Shown: piece by piece, positions 29,445 to 39,111 of the stretch | Position numbering within the stretch: position 1 is the first letter of the stretch | Layout of the letters: the number at the start of each line of letters is the position of its first letter | Source of the DNA: Methylomonas sp. ZR1 | GTDB taxonomy: Bacteria > Pseudomonadota > Gammaproteobacteria > Methylococcales > Methylomonadaceae | Direction of reading: 5' to 3' | Length of the DNA stretch: 64,000 bases | Assembly: GCF_013141865.1 (NCBI RefSeq) | Contig: NZ_RCST01000001.1 | Span: forward strand, 3,100,001 to 3,164,000 | Translations under genes and position numbers: made by a program | The notes under the pieces: model-generated | What the model saw: the letters and a program-made list of their open reading frames with translations, nothing else | Databases searched by the model: none | Told to the model about the DNA's origin: nothing

Positions 29445-32297
29445 ATGTCTGCCAATAACGAAATAGATTACGGAACTCCCGCGAGTTCGTCCGCAAATCA
29501 AGTCACTCTGGAAATCGACGGCCACAAGGTAACTGTCGCCGCCGGCAGTTCCGTGATGCGCGCCGCCGCAGAAGCCGGGATCAGCATCCCTAAACTGTGT
29601 GCCACCGACAGCCTCGATCCGTTCGGCTCGTGCCGGATGTGTCTGGTGCAAATCGAAGGCGCCCGCGGCTATCCAGCGTCTTGTACCACCCCGGTCGCGG
29701 ACGGCATGAAGGTCTGTACCCAAAACGATAAATTGGCCAGCATCAGACGCGGCATCGCCGAACTTTATATCTCCGACCATCCTCTAGACTGTCTGACCTG
29801 TGCCGCCAACGGCGACTGCGAACTGCAAGACACCGTCGGTCAAGTTGGCTTGCGTGAAGTCCGCTACGGCTTCGACGGCGAAAACCATCTGAATTCCGAA
29901 AAAGACACCAGCAATCCTTATTTCAGCTTTGATCCATCGAAATGTATCGTTTGCTCGCGTTGCGTGCGCGCTTGCGAAGAAGTGCAAGGCACTTTCGCCC
30001 TAACTATTGACGGGCGAGGCTTCGACTCCAAAGTCTCTCCAGGCCAAAACCAGCCATTCATGGAATCCGAATGCGTATCCTGCGGCGCCTGCGTACAAGC
30101 TTGCCCTACAGCGACGCTGATGGAAAAATCGGTAATCGATAATGGCGTACCGGAACACAGCACCATCACCACCTGCGCCTATTGCGGTGTCGGTTGCTCA
30201 TTCAAAGCCGAAATGAAAGGCGAACAACTGGTGCGCATGGTGCCTGACAAAAACGGCCAAGCCAATCATGGTCACTCTTGTGTAAAAGGTCGTTTCGCGT
30301 TCGGTTATGCCACGCACAAAGACCGCATCACCACTCCCATGGTCCGGGAAAAAATTTCCGATCCTTGGCGCGAAGTCAGCTGGGAAGAAGCCATCGGTTT
30401 TGCCGCCAACAAATTAAAAGGTATTCAAGCCAAATACGGCAAAGACTCGATCGGCGGTATCACCTCGTCACGCTGCACCAACGAAGAAACCTATCTGGTG
30501 CAAAAATTAATCCGAGCCGGCTTCGGTAACAACAATGTCGACACCTGCGCCCGCGTTTGCCACTCACCGACCGGCTACGGACTGAAAAGCACATTTGGTG
30601 AATCATCCGGCACCCAAACCTTTGACTCGGTGATGCAGTCCGATGTGATTATGGTTATCGGTGCCAACCCGACTGACGGCCACCCGGTTTTCGGCTCGAT
30701 GATGAAACGCCGCTTGCGCCAAGGCGCAAAACTAATCGTGGTCGATCCACGCAGCATCGATTTGGTTAGCAATAGCCCACATGTAAAAGCCGACTATCAT
30801 CTAAAACTGCGTCCCGGCACTAACGTTGCCGTCGTCACTGCATTGGCGCACGTCATCGTCACCGAAGGCCTGGCGGACGAAAAATTTGCGCTGGAACGTT
30901 GCGATGTCGAGTCGTTTAACAAATGGAAAACCTTCGTTGCGCTGCCTCAACATTCACCTGAAGCCGTTGCCGAATTGACCGGCGTGCCTGCCGAGAGCAT
31001 GCGCGCGGCAGCCCGCTTGTACGCAACAGGCGGTAATGGTGCGATCTATTACGGTTTGGGCGTTACCGAACATAGCCAAGGCTCGACGACCGTCATAGGT
31101 ATCGCCAATTTAGCGATGGCTACCGGCAATATCGGCCGCGACGGCGTCGGCGTCAATCCATTGCGCGGACAAAATAACGTGCAAGGCTCTTGCGATATGG
31201 GTTCGTTCCCGCACGAGTTCGTCGGCTACCGCCATGTTTCCGATTCGCAAACCCGCATTCAGTTCGAGACAGCTTGGAACGTAGCGCTGTCATCCGAACC
31301 CGGCTTACGCATCCCGAATATGTTTGCCGCCGCTATCGACGGCAGTTTCAAAGGCTTGTACGTACAAGGCGAAGACATCGCTCAATCGGATCCAGACATC
31401 ACGCATGTTCACCACGCGCTACGCGAACTGGAATGCTTGGTGGTACAAGACATTTTCCTGAACGAAACGGCCAAATTCGCCCACGTATTTTTACCGGGCT
31501 CCTCGTTCCTGGAAAAGAACGGCACGTTTACCAATGCCGAACGCCGGATTTCACCAGTTCGCAAAGTCATGACCCCACTGGGCGGCAAGGAAGACTGGGA
31601 AGTAACCCAGGACTTATCCAACGCACTGGGTTATCCGATGAATTACAGTCATCCTTCAGAAATCATGGAGGAAATCGCGGCTCTAACACCGCAATTCGCC
31701 GGCGTCAGTTACGAAAAAATCGACGAAATGGGCAGTATCCAATGGCCTTGCAACGACGAAACCCCGGACGGCACGCCGATTATGCACGCCGATCACTTCG
31801 TCCGCGGCAAAGGTCGTTTCATGCTGACCGAATACGTTGCCACCGAAGAACGCACCAGCAGCAAGTATCCGTTGATCCTGACAACCGGCCGAATCTTGTC
31901 GCAATACAACGTTGGGGCGCAAACCCGCCGCACTGAAAACGTTGCTTGGCATGAAGAAGACCGTCTGGAATTGCACCCGCACGATGCCGAAGTCTTAGGC
32001 ATCAGCGATGGCGATTGGTGCGGCGTGAAAAGTCGCTCCGGCGAAACGGTATTGCGCGCCAAGGTCACGGACCGCATGCAGCCGGGCGTGGTTTATACCA
32101 CTTTCCATTTCCCGCATTCGGGCGCGAATGTTATAACCACTGATAACTCGGACTGGGCAACCAACTGTCCGGAATACAAGGTTACAGCGGTGCACGTCGC
32201 CAAAGTGGCGCAACCGTCGGCATGGCAACAGGAATACCAAGACTTTTCTGACAATCAGTTGTCTTTGCTGGAAAACCGCATCGCGGTCAACGAGTAA
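29445..32297 (+). CDS. fdsA: NAD-dependent formate dehydrogenase, alpha (catalytic) subunit
   Basis: 950 residues, soluble Mo-bis-MGD enzyme oxidising formate to CO2. From the N-terminus: a 2Fe-2S ferredoxin domain (CATDSLDPFGSCRMCLVQ), a His/Cys 4Fe-4S site (DHPLDCLTCAANGDCELQ), two 4Fe-4S sites (KCIVCSRCVRACEE and ECVSCGACVQACP), then the TTCAYCGVGC cluster and the molybdopterin domain. The metal ligand Cys is in DTCARVCHSPTGYGL. The C-terminal MoCo domain ends at the NCPEYKVTAV region. In a methanotroph this is the final step of methane oxidation and supplies NADH. GGAG precedes the ATG. Confidence 0.97.
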   Translation: MSANNEIDYGTPASSSANQVTLEIDGHKVTVAAGSSVMRAAAEAGISIPKLCATDSLDPFGSCRMCLVQIEGARGYPASCTTPVADGMKVCTQNDKLASIRRGIAELYISDHPLDCLTCAANGDCELQDTVGQVGLREVRYGFDGENHLNSEKDTSNPYFSFDPSKCIVCSRCVRACEEVQGTFALTIDGRGFDSKVSPGQNQPFMESECVSCGACVQACPTATLMEKSVIDNGVPEHSTITTCAYCGVGCSFKAEMKGEQLVRMVPDKNGQANHGHSCVKGRFAFGYATHKDRITTPMVREKISDPWREVSWEEAIGFAANKLKGIQAKYGKDSIGGITSSRCTNEETYLVQKLIRAGFGNNNVDTCARVCHSPTGYGLKSTFGESSGTQTFDSVMQSDVIMVIGANPTDGHPVFGSMMKRRLRQGAKLIVVDPRSIDLVSNSPHVKADYHLKLRPGTNVAVVTALAHVIVTEGLADEKFALERCDVESFNKWKTFVALPQHSPEAVAELTGVPAESMRAAARLYATGGNGAIYYGLGVTEHSQGSTTVIGIANLAMATGNIGRDGVGVNPLRGQNNVQGSCDMGSFPHEFVGYRHVSDSQTRIQFETAWNVALSSEPGLRIPNMFAAAIDGSFKGLYVQGEDIAQSDPDITHVHHALRELECLVVQDIFLNETAKFAHVFLPGSSFLEKNGTFTNAERRISPVRKVMTPLGGKEDWEVTQDLSNALGYPMNYSHPSEIMEEIAALTPQFAGVSYEKIDEMGSIQWPCNDETPDGTPIMHADHFVRGKGRFMLTEYVATEERTSSKYPLILTTGRILSQYNVGAQTRRTENVAWHEEDRLELHPHDAEVLGISDGDWCGVKSRSGETVLRAKVTDRMQPGVVYTTFHFPHSGANVITTDNSDWATNCPEYKVTAVHVAKVAQPSAWQQEYQDFSDNQLSLLENRIAVNE

Positions 32298-32311
32298 ACC
32301 GCAGCCGATTT

Positions 32312-33151
32312 ATGGATGCAGTCTCAAGCGAACTGGGCTGGACTAGCTATCGAACCGGCACGTTCGATAGCTGGCGCGGTTCTGTTCATACCGCGAAGGA
32401 AGATTATGTCGCCGAAGAAGTGCCGGTGGTGTTGGTCTACAACACCATCCCGCACGTGGTGATGCTGGCAACGCCCCTTAATTTGGAAGATTTTGCGCTG
32501 GGTTTCAGCCTGACTGAGGAAATCATCGGTCATCCCTCCGAATTGCAATCGATACGTGTCGTACAACGTTCCAAAGGCGTTGAAGTCAGAATGGCGATTC
32601 CGGAAGCCCGATTCGAGAAACTGCACGGCAAGGGCAAAAACATGACGGGCAGAACCGGTTGCGGTTTGTGCGGAGCCACTACGTTGGAACAAGCCATCCG
32701 CCACCCGCATCATGTCGGCCACGGTTTAGCGCTTAGCGCGAATCTATTGAGCAGCGGTTTCGCCGATATGGCGCAAAAACAATCTCTGAATTTATTGACC
32801 GGTGCGGTCCATGCGGCAGCGTGGCTGCATCCGGAACGCGGCATCGTTGCGGTACGGGAGGATGTCGGCCGCCACAATGCGCTAGATAAACTGATCGGCT
32901 CATTAGCCAAAGCCAACTGCAACTTTGAAAATGGCTGGCTGCTGGTAACCAGCCGCGCCAGTTACGAAATGGTACAAAAAGCGGCCAGCGTCGGCATTAC
33001 CTTGCTGGCAGCCATATCGGCACCTACCGCATTAGCGATTCAATTGGCGGAAGAGTGCGGGCTGACTCTGGTCGGCTTCGCCCGTCACGAGAATCACATG
33101 ATCTACACTCACCCTCATCGTTTACAACATTATCAAGAATCAGCCGCATAG
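32312..33151 (+). CDS. fdhD: Formate dehydrogenase sulfurtransferase FdhD
   Basis: 279 residues. Passes sulfur to the molybdenum cofactor so that formate dehydrogenase becomes active. The catalytic loop cysteines are in GRTGCGLCGATTLE. Other family motifs seen are EVPVVLVYNTIPHVVMLATP, EDFALGFSLTEEII, TGAVHAAAWL and EDVGRHNALDKLIG. It lies between fdsA and fdsD, 14 bases after fdsA. Confidence 0.95.
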   Translation: MDAVSSELGWTSYRTGTFDSWRGSVHTAKEDYVAEEVPVVLVYNTIPHVVMLATPLNLEDFALGFSLTEEIIGHPSELQSIRVVQRSKGVEVRMAIPEARFEKLHGKGKNMTGRTGCGLCGATTLEQAIRHPHHVGHGLALSANLLSSGFADMAQKQSLNLLTGAVHAAAWLHPERGIVAVREDVGRHNALDKLIGSLAKANCNFENGWLLVTSRASYEMVQKAASVGITLLAAISAPTALAIQLAEECGLTLVGFARHENHMIYTHPHRLQHYQESAA

Positions 33152-33154
33152 AAC

Positions 33155-33367
33155 ATGGATAACCATAATCTCATTAAAATGGCCAATAACATTGGCGCTT
33201 TTTTTAAATCCGAACCCGACCGGGAATTGGCTGTTAAAGGCGTTGAACAACATATCAGAAACTTTTGGGAACCGCGCATGCGTACGGCCATTATCGAATA
33301 TGTGCAAAAAGGCGGTACGGAATTAATGGATATTGTGTCGGAAGCCGTATTGCATATTGCCAAATAA
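33155..33367 (+). CDS. fdsD: Formate dehydrogenase, delta subunit
   Basis: 70 residues: LIKMANNIGAFFKSEPDREL, then a helical stretch with HIRNFWEPRMR, the recognised FdsD/formate_dehyd delta pattern. Its role is assembly or stability of the FDS complex. It starts 3 bases after fdhD and is the last gene of the operon. Confidence 0.93.
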   Translation: MDNHNLIKMANNIGAFFKSEPDRELAVKGVEQHIRNFWEPRMRTAIIEYVQKGGTELMDIVSEAVLHIAK

Positions 33368-33431
33368 TCTCTAGTTGGCTTGGCACTCAGGTGCAAATTA
33401 CTTGAAATAAACGGTCAAGCTAATCCCAGCT

Positions 33432-33458
33432 TTCCCCAAATAGGACCTATTTGGGGAA
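33432..33458. repeat. Perfect 12-bp inverted repeat between fdsD and the type I secretion operon
   Basis: TTCCCCAAATAG (33432-33443) and CTATTTGGGGAA (33447-33458) flank a 3-base loop. It sits between convergent operons and probably acts as a transcription barrier, but it has no T tract on either strand. Confidence 0.6.
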
Positions 33459-33495
33459 GTCTAGTCAGAAGTCCTTTGCTTAACGCGCGAACACC

Positions 33496-34824
33496 TTAAT
33501 CGGCGGCGCTAAGGGGCTGAACCTCAGCGGGCAAGGTCGTACCCAAATACTTATTCAATTGGCCTTTGCTCGCTAAAATCCGAAATTGCGAAAACAACTC
33601 GTCATATTTGGCATTGATATACGAACTTTTGGCGATGTAGGCCTCGTTGAAGGTATCCAGCAAGTCCAATAACGTCCGTTGCCCGATATTGAATTGCTGC
33701 TGATAAGCGCTGATAGTCTTCTCGCTGGAATCGACGTGCTGTTTAAAAAACTCCAACTGACTTTTCACGGTTTGGTGAGCCACCCACGACAAACGCATGC
33801 TTTCAATCACCTGCCTGTGGGTATTATCACGAATATCCTTGGCCTGATTGATCAACTGTGCGGTTTGCTCGCGGCGGGCCACATCTTTACCGCCGTTAAA
33901 AATGTTATAGCGCATGCGTAACATTGCCGTCATATCCGAGTTGGTACCGCGAATCCCGTCCAGATTGTAGTTATGACTGACGCCGGTCTCAATATCAAAA
34001 CGCGGAAAATAAGGCGCCATAGCCGTAGCATGTTGAGCAAATGCCGAATCGATATCGGAATTGGCCGATTTCAGAATAGGATGGTCGGCCAACGCTTCCT
34101 CTATGGCTTGATCAAGCGTCTGAGGCAATGCGGCTTCAGGGGACTGAATCGGCTGAATCCCTTCCGGCAGCATACCTATGACTCGCAAGAAACTGGTCTC
34201 GGCATCTTTCAAATTACCGATTTCGGACAACACATTCTTTTCCGCCAAGGCTACCCGGCCCATCGACTGGTCGACGTCAGCCCGTTTGCCCACGCCGCGT
34301 TCACTACGCAGTTTGATTTGATCGTTGGTACCTTGATGACGTTGCAGATTTTCCTTAGCCAGATTCAACAACTCCTGACGTCGCAACACCTTGATGTAGG
34401 CTTCAACACCATCAAGCGCGGTTATTTCCGACCGGCCAAATACGGTGTAGGCTCTTGAGTCGGTGCGAGCTTCCTGTCTCTCCACTTCATTCGGAGTAGC
34501 CAGACCATCAAACAACATTTGCCTGGCCAGAATCGCCCCTTCCTCCCTATGATAAAAAACCGAGCCGTCACCGCGGCCCCGAGTGGTAGGGTTATTCGAT
34601 TCTTCCCAGCCGATGCCGGCTGTGACATCCACCGTTGGAAAATAGCCGGCCTTGGCTTGGCCGATTTCCTCTTCAACCGCGCGGCGTTCTGATTTGGCAG
34701 CTTGGACTTGGGGATTTTCATCCAATACTTTCTGAATAGACTCTTGCAAACTCAACGCCTGGCTGCTGGATACACAGGCCAAATGCATGGCTATTCCTAA
34801 ACTCAAACTCCTGCTGACTCTCAT
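33496..34824 (-). CDS. TolC-family outer-membrane channel of a type I secretion system
   Basis: 442 residues with a signal peptide ending near SSQA-LS (about residue 24). Two similar helical halves have the TolC periodicity: LQESIQKVLDENPQVQAAKSE with EEIGQAKAGYFPTVDVTAGIG, and AIEEALADHPILKSANSDID with ATAMAPYFPRFDIETGVSHN. QQQFNIGQRTLLDLLDTFNE near residue 385 is the second-half tunnel helix. It closes the type I secretion operon as the LapE/TolC-type export channel. Its ATG overlaps the stop of the upstream LuxR gene by 4 bases. Confidence 0.92.
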   Translation of the reverse strand: MRVSRSLSLGIAMHLACVSSSQALSLQESIQKVLDENPQVQAAKSERRAVEEEIGQAKAGYFPTVDVTAGIGWEESNNPTTRGRGDGSVFYHREEGAILARQMLFDGLATPNEVERQEARTDSRAYTVFGRSEITALDGVEAYIKVLRRQELLNLAKENLQRHQGTNDQIKLRSERGVGKRADVDQSMGRVALAEKNVLSEIGNLKDAETSFLRVIGMLPEGIQPIQSPEAALPQTLDQAIEEALADHPILKSANSDIDSAFAQHATAMAPYFPRFDIETGVSHNYNLDGIRGTNSDMTAMLRMRYNIFNGGKDVARREQTAQLINQAKDIRDNTHRQVIESMRLSWVAHQTVKSQLEFFKQHVDSSEKTISAYQQQFNIGQRTLLDLLDTFNEAYIAKSSYINAKYDELFSQFRILASKGQLNKYLGTTLPAEVQPLSAAD

Positions 34825-35468
34825 AACATTCCTCTCTGATATTGGTCGATTTCTTTTAACAATAGGGCTAATCTCAATCGGTCGTCGACATTCAATTTCC
34901 TAAAAATCGACGATAAATGCGCTTTTACAGTACGCTCGGAAATATTCATCGCAAAAGCAATACGCTTATTACTTTCGCCCTGCCGTATCATGTCCGCCAC
35001 TTCCACTTCGCGCGCGGATAAACTAGCCAGTTGCTTTAGCTTTAGTTCGGTATCGATAGTATTAGGTGCAAGTTGTGGACGCCTGGCACTGGTCAACACA
35101 CCAATGACCTTGGGCACCAAAGCCCGACGAATCCAAATATCGCCCGCCAAAATACAAGCTACCGCACGAGTTAAAAGCTCCGACGCTTCGGATTGTTCGC
35201 AATAGCCGGCGGCACCGTTTATCAGCACCTCGATCTGCTTATGTTCCGGCCAATCGCAACCCATCACCAGAAACCGGACCTTTTTGTTAGCAAAAACCGT
35301 TAACAAGCTGGCATCGTCATCCAGTTTTTTTGCATCGAAAATCACTGCATCGGCGGTATATTCACTGCGAATACTGTGCAGCATACTAACGTTATATTCC
35401 GCGATCAGCGCATGAGTCCACTGCGCCGTCAGCTGAGGATTATTGGAATAAATCAGTATGTTAGCCAC
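34821..35468 (-). CDS. LuxR-family regulator with a degenerate receiver-like domain
   Basis: 215 residues. The C-terminal HTH is standard: LSAREVEVADMIRQGESNKRIAFAMNISERTVKAHLSSIFRKL near residue 150. The N-terminal 125 residues look receiver-like (ILIYSN opening strand, AVIFDAKKL with a possible phospho-acceptor Asp, GAAGYCEQSEASELLTRAV), but the paired acidic residues expected after the first strand are absent (SNN). Phosphorylation control is therefore doubtful. The gene is inside the type I secretion operon, coupled to the TolC gene, so it may be an autoregulator. Confidence 0.85.
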   Translation of the reverse strand: MANILIYSNNPQLTAQWTHALIAEYNVSMLHSIRSEYTADAVIFDAKKLDDDASLLTVFANKKVRFLVMGCDWPEHKQIEVLINGAAGYCEQSEASELLTRAVACILAGDIWIRRALVPKVIGVLTSARRPQLAPNTIDTELKLKQLASLSAREVEVADMIRQGESNKRIAFAMNISERTVKAHLSSIFRKLNVDDRLRLALLLKEIDQYQRGML

Positions 35469-35489
35469 AAATGTAATTGTTGTTATGAG

Positions 35490-36848
35490 TTATCGTTCTC
35501 TTAAAGCCCTATCCCTGGCTTTCAATATCGGCTTCAAGAGGTAATCAAGCACTGTTTTTTTTCCGGTCAAAATATCAACTTCCGCGGTCATCCCGGCAAT
35601 GATTTCCAAGCGTTCGCCGCCCTTTTCCAGGTAATTTTTAGCGGTGCGCAAACGAATCAAGTAGTAACTGTCTTCATCTTTCTTTTCGCCGGGTATGCTG
35701 TCGGCGCTGATATGTTCCAAAGAGGCCTCCAGGCCGCCGTAGATCGAAAAATCATAAGCGCTTAGTTTTACCACAGCTTTCTGCCCAGGGCGAAGAAAAG
35801 CAATGTCCGCCGGCCGAATTTTCGCTTCTATCAACAACTGATCTTCCAGCGGCACGATTTCCAGCAAATCCATGCCGGGTTGAATAACACCACCCACCGT
35901 AGCCACCTTGATGCGTTTTACCGTGCCTTTTACCGGCGACAGCACTCTGGTACGGCTAACCCTATCTTCTAAAGCAACGGCAGATTCGGATGTACGATCC
36001 AGTTCCGCCTTCACCTCGTTCAACTCTTTCAAGGCTTCGGTTTTATAACGAATCTTGATCTCCGCTAATTTGTTACGCGCTTCGTCCAATGACGAACGTA
36101 GCCGCGGCATCGCCAGATTGGCAGAATTCAGCTCACCCTTCAAATCGTTGGCAGCACGCTGCAAACGCAATAATTCAACTTGCGACATCGCCCCGTCAGC
36201 CACCAGCGGTTCAGACATCTTCACTTCATCTTGCAATAATTTGTAGCTACGCGCCAGTTGATCGCTTTTCGATTGAATTTCGATGATTTCCTGCTCTTTC
36301 TGCCGTACCTGCTCGGCGAAAATGTCACTATTCGACCTTATTTCGCTCTGCTTGGAAACCAGCAATTGCCTGGCATTCTCAGCAATTTGCGGCGCATTTT
36401 TCAAAACCTCTTCCGGAATCGCCAAAGGCGTGCCATTGACTTCGGCATTCAAGCGCGCGGTATTCGCCAGTAACTCGTAATACTTTAACTTGGCTTCCTT
36501 AAACGAGGAAGCAAAACGGACTTGATCGAGTTGCAGCAACACTTGATCCTTGTCCACCAGTTGGCCTTCTTGAACCAATATTTCCGAAACGATACCACCC
36601 TCCAGATTCTGCACCACCTGGACCTGACTGGACGGTATGGTCTTGCCGTCACCACGTGTGACTTCGTCCAAGCTGGCAAATCCGGCCCAAACCAAGGCCA
36701 CCACCACAAATGCCACCGAGGACCACAGGATCAAATGGCTTTGCAAGGGTAATTCGTAAAGATTGGCGGCGTTGACGTCGCTTAAAAAGCCCTGATCTTC
36801 GGCTCGATAGCGATGCTCAGCGCGCCACCCGGCTATTTTTTTCAACAT
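35490..36848 (-). CDS. HlyD-family periplasmic adaptor of the type I secretion system
   Basis: About 452 residues from the ATG at 36848, 1 base after the ABC stop codon. A longer frame starts inside the ABC gene and has an ill-spaced ribosome site. One membrane helix lies near residue 40 (LILWSSVAFVVVALVWAGFA). Then a biotinyl-lipoyl-like half (TIPSSQVQVVQNLEGGIVSE), a long coiled coil, and the RTRVLSPVKGTVKRIKVATVGGVIQPGMDLLEIVP hairpin of the HlyD/LapC family. It joins the ABC transporter to the TolC channel. Confidence 0.93.
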   Translation of the reverse strand: MLKKIAGWRAEHRYRAEDQGFLSDVNAANLYELPLQSHLILWSSVAFVVVALVWAGFASLDEVTRGDGKTIPSSQVQVVQNLEGGIVSEILVQEGQLVDKDQVLLQLDQVRFASSFKEAKLKYYELLANTARLNAEVNGTPLAIPEEVLKNAPQIAENARQLLVSKQSEIRSNSDIFAEQVRQKEQEIIEIQSKSDQLARSYKLLQDEVKMSEPLVADGAMSQVELLRLQRAANDLKGELNSANLAMPRLRSSLDEARNKLAEIKIRYKTEALKELNEVKAELDRTSESAVALEDRVSRTRVLSPVKGTVKRIKVATVGGVIQPGMDLLEIVPLEDQLLIEAKIRPADIAFLRPGQKAVVKLSAYDFSIYGGLEASLEHISADSIPGEKKDEDSYYLIRLRTAKNYLEKGGERLEIIAGMTAEVDILTGKKTVLDYLLKPILKARDRALRER

Positions 36849-36849
36849 A

Positions 36850-39000
36850 TTAAATAGCCACCTTGATCTGTCCTTGGCGCAAGGCTTCCAGAACATGATC
36901 CTTGGGACCGTCGGCGACCATATGTCCGCCGTCCATTACGATCAATCTATCCACCAAACTCAGCAACGACATGCGATGCGTAACCAGTATCAGAGTCTGT
37001 TCGCCCAATTGCGCGGCAAACCGCTGTTTAAACGCCTCCTCGCTACTGTTGTCCATCGCATTGGTCGGCTCATCCATAATAAATATGGATGGCGACAACA
37101 GCAAAGCTCTAGCCAGCGCAATACTCTGCCGCTGCCCACCGGACAAGGATGCACCGCGTTCGCCGACTTGCAAATCAAAACCCGCAGGATGTTTACTGAC
37201 GAATTGATCCACACCGGCAATCGCCGCCGCTTTTAACACCGCAGCGTCATCGGCGTAGCGTGAACCCAAGACAATATTGTCCTTCACGCTACCGAACATT
37301 AAGGCAATATCTTGCGGCACATAGCCGATTTGCCGGCGTAAATCGGAAGGGTCGATTTGGCGAATATCGGTGCCGTCTATCAATATCGAACCCTCTTGCG
37401 CCTGATATAAACCCAGCATCAATTTTTCCAACGTACTCTTCCCGGAACCGATGCGGCCGATAAACCCCACACGCTCACCAGCCTTGATCTTAAACGTAAT
37501 GCCGTCCAGGGCCTTGACCGGTTGCTGCGGATAGCTGAAACGGACGTGCTTGAACTCTATCTCGCCCTTGAAATCCGGCCTATGCAAATAGTCCTTGCCA
37601 CTCTCGCGTTCCACCGGTAAGGCCATCATGCGGTTAAACGACCCTAAGGCGGTCACAGCTTGATGGTAACGGGTCAATAGTGCGGCGACCTGCCCGACCG
37701 GCGCCAAGGCCCGCGAGGTCAACATTGTGCAAGCCACCAAGCCGCCGGTCGTCAAATCGCCATCCGTAATCTGGTAGACACCGGCCACCACCACCAGTAC
37801 CGATGCCAATTGCTGTAGGAAAGCAGTCAAATTGACGGTTAAGCCGGCATAAAACCGCGACTTTAACCCCAGCCGGGCAATTTCGCCGACATTCTGTTCC
37901 CAACGGCGCTGCAATTGCCCTTCCGCACCGGCCGTTTTGATAGTTTCCAGATTGGACAGCGCTTCCACCAACGTGGCATTTTTCTCGCCGCCGAATTTGA
38001 ACATGGCGTTGATCGTGTTCTTTAACGGCGCCTGCAAGGCGATACCAATCAACATGGCCAACGGTAAAATCGCCAACGGAATCAAAGCCAAACTGCCGCC
38101 GACGCTATAAATAATCACTAAAAACAAAAACAAAAACGGCAAGTCGATCAATGTCACCAGCGTCGCCGAGGTCAAAAACTCGCGAAACGATTCGAATTCG
38201 CTCAGGTTGTTGGCAAATGCACCCACCGATGGCGGCCTGGCTTCCATGCGAATATTCATCAGTTTTTCAAAAATATTCGCCGACAAGATAATATCGGCGC
38301 GCTTACCGGCCGCATCGATAAAATAACTTCGCAGCAGCTTCATCGCCAATTCGAAGCCAAACACGATCAGCACACCTACCGTCAGGACCCACAAGGTTTC
38401 CAGCGCGTGATTCGGCACCACGCGATCATACACATTCATGAAAAATAACGGCGCCGCCAAAGCGAACAGATTGATTAATACCGAGGCCGCCAACACTTCC
38501 GCATAAATCGGCCAAGATTTATACAGGACGTCCCAAAACCAATGTTTGACCTTAGGCACCGCCGATTCGCCGGTTCTGCCGTCAAAGCGATGCTGTAATT
38601 GCACAAAAAAAGCCGAACCGCTGTAACTGGCTTGCAGCTCCGCAAAGCTAACAGTCTTTTTGCCGCTCTCGGTTTCCGGCAACACCACGGTATAGTTTTC
38701 TGCGTTCTTGGCGAGCAACACGCAGGCGTTGCCATCTTTAAGCAACAACACTGCCGGTAGCACCAAATTGGAAATTTTCTGCAAGGGCCTGCGCAACAAG
38801 CGGCTGGTCAAACCGGCGCGTTCAGCGGCTCGCGTAAACAAGGTCGGCGTTAATTTATTATCGACTAAGGGCAGCCCGGCCACCAAGGCCGTAGCGGTTT
38901 GCGGGATATGCAACAACTTGCAGACCGACAGCAAAGCCAACAATAAAGGATCGTCAAACGTGGAATCTGCTGGTCCGGTTATCTGGCCGCTATCAGGCAT
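36850..39000 (-). CDS. Type I secretion ABC transporter (LapB/HlyB-like)
   Basis: 716 residues. Residues 1-140 form a C39-like domain without a catalytic Cys, as in HlyB and LapB that export RTX proteins without cleaving a leader. Six membrane helices follow (to about 440). The nucleotide-binding domain has Walker A GRIGSGKSTLEKLML, the signature LSGGQRQSIALARALL, Walker B SIFIMDEPTNAMD and the switch His in ILVTHRMSLL. Likely substrate is a large surface or RTX-type protein, but none is encoded in this window. First gene of the ABC-HlyD-LuxR-TolC operon. Confidence 0.95.
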   Translation of the reverse strand: MPDSGQITGPADSTFDDPLLLALLSVCKLLHIPQTATALVAGLPLVDNKLTPTLFTRAAERAGLTSRLLRRPLQKISNLVLPAVLLLKDGNACVLLAKNAENYTVVLPETESGKKTVSFAELQASYSGSAFFVQLQHRFDGRTGESAVPKVKHWFWDVLYKSWPIYAEVLAASVLINLFALAAPLFFMNVYDRVVPNHALETLWVLTVGVLIVFGFELAMKLLRSYFIDAAGKRADIILSANIFEKLMNIRMEARPPSVGAFANNLSEFESFREFLTSATLVTLIDLPFLFLFLVIIYSVGGSLALIPLAILPLAMLIGIALQAPLKNTINAMFKFGGEKNATLVEALSNLETIKTAGAEGQLQRRWEQNVGEIARLGLKSRFYAGLTVNLTAFLQQLASVLVVVAGVYQITDGDLTTGGLVACTMLTSRALAPVGQVAALLTRYHQAVTALGSFNRMMALPVERESGKDYLHRPDFKGEIEFKHVRFSYPQQPVKALDGITFKIKAGERVGFIGRIGSGKSTLEKLMLGLYQAQEGSILIDGTDIRQIDPSDLRRQIGYVPQDIALMFGSVKDNIVLGSRYADDAAVLKAAAIAGVDQFVSKHPAGFDLQVGERGASLSGGQRQSIALARALLLSPSIFIMDEPTNAMDNSSEEAFKQRFAAQLGEQTLILVTHRMSLLSLVDRLIVMDGGHMVADGPKDHVLEALRQGQIKVAI

Positions 39001-39111
39001 GGAGGATGTGAGTAGAAGTTATAGTTCTTATAACGCTGAAATGCGCTACTGTACTTAAGTATTATAAAGCGCTGCCATTACAACTTAAAAAGCAATTTTA
39101 TCAAAGCAAAT

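Noticed and set aside
31190..31936. Plus-strand frame of 248 codons
   Set aside because: Out-of-frame shadow inside fdsA, Arg/His-rich composition.
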